From an uncultured Clostridia bacterium (GTDB taxonomy: Bacteria; Bacillota; Clostridia; Oscillospirales; Acutalibacteraceae), in assembly GCA_947628665.1 (NCBI GenBank), contig CANRAU010000009.1, positions 19,743-83,742 of the forward strand: a DNA stretch of 64,000 nt. The letters run 5' to 3'. Shown in pieces: positions 62,001 to 64,000 of this stretch. How positions within the stretch are numbered: position 1 is the first letter of the stretch; each line of letters starts with the position of its first letter. The translations under genes and the position numbers were made by a program. Below the pieces are notes generated by a model, which saw only the letters and a program-made list of their open reading frames with translations, did not search any database and was not told where the DNA came from.

Positions 62001-63378
62001 CCTCTTTGGTCTCAAAAGAAAAGTAGCCGCCGCGACCCTTGTAAGCGCCGGGAATCTCTTTGCCGTCTTTTTCAATGTGGTCTACAAACTGTATGTTTTC
62101 CGCAGGGTCGGGCTGTAGGGCGCGTGTATACAAATGCCCTTCCAGATCCGCGTTTGGCATTTCAAAGAAGATGTAGTAGCTTTTGGAAAGATCCGTATTG
62201 ACGCTGCCGGGGTACTTAAAGGAAGCGCCGAATTTTTTGTAGTCAAAATTTGCGTTTTTCAGCTCCTTGACCGATTTGTACAGGGTGCTGTTGGTGGCGG
62301 CGTCCGTCAGACCGTGGTTATCCGCAAAGAAGTTGTAGGTGTTGGGGCGCAGACCCTTCCACTCCCAGCGGTAAATGTAGCTGTCCGTCGTCAGGACGTA
62401 ATAGGTTTCGCGAACGTCGTAGCCGCCGTTTTGCTGCATGGAAAGGTAATCCGCGTACACACGGCCGGTCTCCTTGTGTCCCTGTTCGTTGAAAACGCTG
62501 ACGTCCCACGCGGCCACCAGCGCGCCATGCTGCGCGTCCGTGGGTTCATGGTATACGGTTGTACCGCTCTCTGTGTATTTTACCGGCGCGTAAAAGTTAT
62601 CCGCTACGTTCTTTTTGTCGGTGGAATCGACGGTATCGTTCTTGGTCGTCTGGCCGTCGTTATTGCTATAGTCGAAGGAATGAAATTCTAAGGTGTATAC
62701 GCCCGTCTCCCTGACCTCATACTGCAGCGGGACATAGGAATAGGCCTTGCCGGCGGAGGTCGTTTCCTCGTGTCCGTCGGGGCTTTCCATGGTTTTCGCG
62801 AGAACCTCCTGCTGGACGTTCGCGATATGCCCCGTCCCGTTCGGCCGTACATCGTAGAGGATGCGGTTGCCGCTCAAGTCCGTAAGCACAATATCGACCG
62901 TCGCGTCTGTAGCACCGAGCTTCGTGTGGTACTCTTCCTTCTGCGCCGCAGTCGCTTGCGCGGTTCCGTCCGCGTTCAGGATGGAGTTGCAAACGTCGGA
63001 GCCGAAGCAGATGGTATCGCCCTCAAACGCAAACACATGGATATAATTTCGGTACTGAACGCCGCCGAAAGACCCGCCCTGCCAATAAAGGTAGTTGCGG
63101 GCGGTCATGGCGTAGTCGATATTGCCGTTCGCCGAAGTCGCCCCGCTCCACTTGAGGGTTGTCATATCAAACTTTTTGGCGTACTCCGCCTGTCTTTCCG
63201 CCAGCTCCGCCTTGTAATCGTCGCCGGCGGCCGCCCCGGCATAAAGCCCGTCAAAGCCGGAAAGCAGGGGAAGCATCATGCAAAAACACAAAAAAAAGGC
63301 ACAAAATCTACGCGGCAAGCGTTTTGCTTGCCCCAAGACGTGCCGTCTGTTTTCTGTTTTTCTCACAATGCCTGTCAT
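56077..63378 (-). CDS. Giant pilus tip adhesin with isopeptide domains and VPFTG signal
   Basis: 2433 residues. A signal peptide region ends near GLYAGAAAG. An N-terminal adhesin region of about 700 residues is not recognised. SdrD B-like domain near 760 (LTGQVFYDNDKNGLYDSMAG), calcium-binding type repeats near 1065 (DTNGDGVRNQLDFEDLNRDG), SpaA domain near 1140 (IEIQKYTGAVEDGNYLSGAT), and at least four FctA/Spy0128-like isopeptide modules near 1290, 1560, 1935 and 2085 (MAIRKRINGRAWNGHDKFTF, TVTKTLQGRDWLADEAFTFT, SLTKELTGRLWTTERFTFTI). It ends with VPFTGG, a helix and CIRRRRQRSM. First gene of the pilus operon. Confidence 0.92.
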   Translation of the reverse strand: MTGIVRKTENRRHVLGQAKRLPRRFCAFFLCFCMMLPLLSGFDGLYAGAAAGDDYKAELAERQAEYAKKFDMTTLKWSGATSANGNIDYAMTARNYLYWQGGSFGGVQYRNYIHVFAFEGDTICFGSDVCNSILNADGTAQATAAQKEEYHTKLGATDATVDIVLTDLSGNRILYDVRPNGTGHIANVQQEVLAKTMESPDGHEETTSAGKAYSYVPLQYEVRETGVYTLEFHSFDYSNNDGQTTKNDTVDSTDKKNVADNFYAPVKYTESGTTVYHEPTDAQHGALVAAWDVSVFNEQGHKETGRVYADYLSMQQNGGYDVRETYYVLTTDSYIYRWEWKGLRPNTYNFFADNHGLTDAATNSTLYKSVKELKNANFDYKKFGASFKYPGSVNTDLSKSYYIFFEMPNADLEGHLYTRALQPDPAENIQFVDHIEKDGKEIPGAYKGRGGYFSFETKEATTATLVLDFEQLTDADGNPVKKGDGSGHTYAPVTISGPVTPYSINYFYWDGKDGNGEVIPAGDYNISDILTLTTKAGEIHFPVHDVESATGGFTFTRVSPIYDRDGNKVDEAGNILDATKSIIYYDDSAIYYGERVGRSAKLTEADVRAANGDTPLRQANPTLVVNDGDGGEYYRYNNMIQNTGGEYNVRAASEAYVNGVTTKKDASKEFVRIGDHSHVTNKIEYYNTGGGFKSSFADQQAMIDYLDSAKHPVDISTGGNNTYDYGISDFWTFIPAEPAKMEATSQIITIADGQAFNLTGQVFYDNDKNGLYDSMAGGDSLLSDVTLNLYKRTTDTSRDPAKTYYKLTTDSSKVNSQDKIGASRTVLTAYTVGDLTGEIYELYKQGVTAGRYFFTNVPYKNGDTFVYEVVRPNSSYCLTSGQTKPVPPTSNTYQYGGYCLYAYDTAGLGVEVQKLTINDTSTINPNSNIVGEDNGTVTAVDVGYYYRPYTKLTLQKTWDLSASSTDAIEATPVFELCYTTTDNTSHVYDERPLAKIDKLTHSYELLFEEVGGQAVKDWYVAAEYYIFGTKLFKHTFQYDATTGNYQNFVGDNFYVDLPDTNGDGVRNQLDFEDLNRDGVSDWKDLSYITGWKSALPAGSKPAAGETAAPFNAVLDRNTGSAEITINITNAEDPGVIEIQKYTGAVEDGNYLSGATFRLYSDLDGDGSGVGKEKGSLTLSDVQTRIDKGDSDAMAWLDAHQVGSATTRGNGRVAFAGLDPDKHYILREVFAPAGYRVMEALYIIHPDGCAEYHKDRPADMTDDAVWELYQTQNLVFGSDGYVLANIANIPANGDMAIRKRINGRAWNGHDKFTFDLAFWKENTLLSFAADTYNYPGAIEIDEKEFEIQKGTDSGVAFYAKMQAFIEAINRAGGVDDVTVNYNSPEAKNIISVNGQPDMEESLPDTRQSVSLIVNDDPIELEDGGYNKTEPDDAMLNTSTTGDATPAPDTHFFPAAGTYTFTVRENPDATDSTMRSTNRVFTLVVDVTRRPNPDTDSSATLTTKNSYLHADVRGMYYQDPKDAEAQNPVYPTDYSGRRSWAGVAPTFTNTYFVQPVAQKTSYSIEKSFTGRLDENGDIINKGEGYKEGWLDTDRFTVEISGYDEVTQQALEKGNIYIGGLHGNTDNYAEIKHIVFNQTNVTNGYSVDPSYPSKEVDEGHTFHFEEMDFKDLAFPVEWIFSTDDAPTGYKKGDPVPPEEGEKNVVLSVTEAMAEYYKLSGGAGNYFVEDAELTTSTRFYPVISRTQDIVYKLVIDEIDSGVGGITYDKTKYTMVIILKNSLTDGVEADPNDPNKDVTDGIIDEMDLRLYKAAPEAIDEHLSPQATCETDQRVVTSFADWTNPEAIFADIKPDPSSGATTSYSQYYVNNKGEIREVTVRDGSYFVYIDGRETEINESTFNDFQTNQGVTFIVKHESHAGTHAMKFENVYSEATEWTPTVTKTLQGRDWLADEAFTFTVTPTSWPGSGDAHKPKIDGDGSVAISPTEGKMGERYTAFLPTVTFESPGTYKFTVTEMGGKGLGSGGMDPKLGHTEITVVATSNEGKLSLAVSADPDKYDSGGAGSFFENNSGNVTLNFINSYNESGAFPLSLTKELTGRLWTTERFTFTIEPDAAAKAAIADGTLTLPADWHADGDGKYTFTIDNTASSETTAEGWTKRTLPLGELHVGNVGAKKMQYQFTIREDTSSFDAEDLACIQPDILLTVTTNSYNTESHLEGKVSFGATYAYLTDGVRGDDIELDGTEVIVPFVNNDTRIGSITVEKTIQNDTPCLTDSFNFQIRLTNSEGMVLSSEALKATDGGGSPVEIEWRTEDGGTLVGSFALCHEQKLVLENVPYGTDYTVTEEKTDGYHLQEVLDKTGAQIAASTSGDGFDARHRAVSGTLDHDHSEIYLHFVNGRAFYVPFTGGLGWLLWTVLGIALLTVPPCTYYCIRRRRQRSM

Positions 63379-63700
63379 AAGTCTTGAATACTCCCCTGTA
63401 AATTCGCAACATAAGCCAAACGTTGTTTTTTTCTTGTAAAGCGCGCCTCGATAAGCGCGTTGTTGTTGTCCGATCGGCCGCTTTCGGTTAATTTTCGTTT
63501 ATCTTTCCGTCAGCGGTTGCTTTCTTTTTGGGAACAGCGGCGGGAAACCGTTTTGACCTTCAAAGCGCAAAGCCCTGCGCGCTGTTCGCAAAAATATCCA
63601 AAATAATTATAAGAAAATTAACATATACCACCCAAAATGTCAAGAAAAAATTTTGAAGGTGGTTTAAAGGATTTTTGTTTAAAATATACTACCGGATCGG
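63379..63700. other. Pilus operon upstream region with long 5' leader
   Basis: About 230 nt separate the predicted transcription start from the adhesin ATG. It includes GCGCGCTT/AAGCGCGCC-type partial dyads and polypurine tracts but no riboswitch that I recognise. The ORFs here are not credible. Confidence 0.5.
63615..63643 (-). promoter_or_regulatory. Promoter of the pilus operon
   Basis: On the minus strand TTGACA (63638-63643) and TAATTT (63615-63620) are separated by 17 bp, in an AT-rich stretch. Confidence 0.72.
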
Positions 63701-63864
63701 CCGATTTGGCAATGCATGGCAGATAAACGGAACGCATCGAACATATATATGGGCAAAATGCAAATTTTCGCCCCTCCGCTTTTTAAGAAATTCGGCAAAA
63801 TGCGCATGGCGTTTTCGGGCGTTGGAAAGAAAGAATATGCACGATTTCCGTATGAAACCATAAA

Positions 63865-64000
63865 ACCTCCCTTTTTGGGGGGGAAGTTTCAGCGTGTAGA
63901 AAAAGTATGTGCCGCTTGGCAACATGCACAAAAGGCGTAAGACTATGGGGAACCCCCGGCGAGGGTTCCCCACCGAAAAACAGTCCACTGGACTGTTTTT
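63865..64000 (+). repeat. Dispersed hairpin-mosaic repeat, copy G (cut by window edge)
   Basis: Begins at a terminator-like hairpin (ACCTCCCTTTTTGGGGGG). Then come GTAGAAAAAGTATGTGCC, a TGCACAAAAGGCGTAAGACT segment almost identical to copies D and F, GGGAACCCCCGGCGAGGGTTCCC and the central palindrome ACAGTCCACTGGACTGT, where the window ends. Confidence 0.85.

Overview
The window looks like a chromosomal contig from a GC-rich member of the Clostridia (Gram-positive, gut-type, probably Oscillospirales-like; this placement is inference). Supporting signs are strong AGGAGG-type ribosome binding sites, TTGACA/TATAAT promoters, sortase-anchored surface proteins, PadR/DUF1700 and MarR/ABC pairs, a yybP-ykoY riboswitch, DUF951, a MecA-like adaptor, and a queT gene with a leader of the size expected for a preQ1 class III riboswitch. 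Almost all genes lie on the minus strand; the plus-strand exceptions are the MecA-like gene, the phage-head cassette and one small protein.

Layout. 0-1 kb: DUF1700 protein (cut by the edge) and PadR regulator. 1.4-4.3 kb: P-type Ca/Mn ATPase behind a Mn2+ riboswitch. 4.3-8.4 kb: a DUF4015 glycosidase-like protein and a reduced Rnf-like trio (D, E, A) that has lost the Cys ligands of the intramembrane Fe-S cluster. 8.4-13.1 kb: MecA-like adaptor, rpe, an unknown exported protein, a MITE-like inverted-repeat element, proA, proB. 13.2-24.6 kb: one ten-gene operon for exported proteins: a membrane protein, a 1823-residue secreted protein, seven tandem paralogous small secreted proteins of about 150-168 residues, and a membrane-anchored repeat protein. 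The seven small proteins and the C-terminus of the giant protein share one beta-rich module with the signature (I/Y)PA(D/E)xxIxW. The operon starts from a strong promoter with a hairpin-rich leader and ends at a perfect terminator. I consider it the best candidate for an undescribed surface-assembly system. 25-29.4 kb: MarR-regulated heterodimeric ABC exporter. 29.6-35.7 kb: intact phage head-packaging cassette (terminase to connector-like proteins) with no integrase, tail or lysis genes. 35.8-42.4 kb: housekeeping run (tsaC/sua5, uppP, prfA, DUF951, a beta-helix glycosidase, a small export protein, a pyrophosphatase-Nudix fusion). 43-50.6 kb: dispersed hairpin-mosaic repeats, an IPVTG surface protein, a lipoprotein, DegV, a membrane protein, queT. 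50.6-63.4 kb: a complete sortase-assembled pilus operon (2433-residue adhesin, backbone pilin, two class C sortases, anchor pilin, third sortase).

A family of modular, palindrome-rich repeats occurs at about seven places (1.0, 25.1, 43.1, 43.4, 46.2, 50.1 and 63.9 kb). Corresponding hairpins in different copies carry compensatory base changes, and two copies are bracketed by duplicates of a locus-specific terminator-like hairpin. This suggests a mobile, structure-selected element that targets terminators.

Most ORF-track lines are antisense or frame shadows produced by the GC-rich third codon positions, including a 1755-codon ORF antisense to the pilus adhesin.
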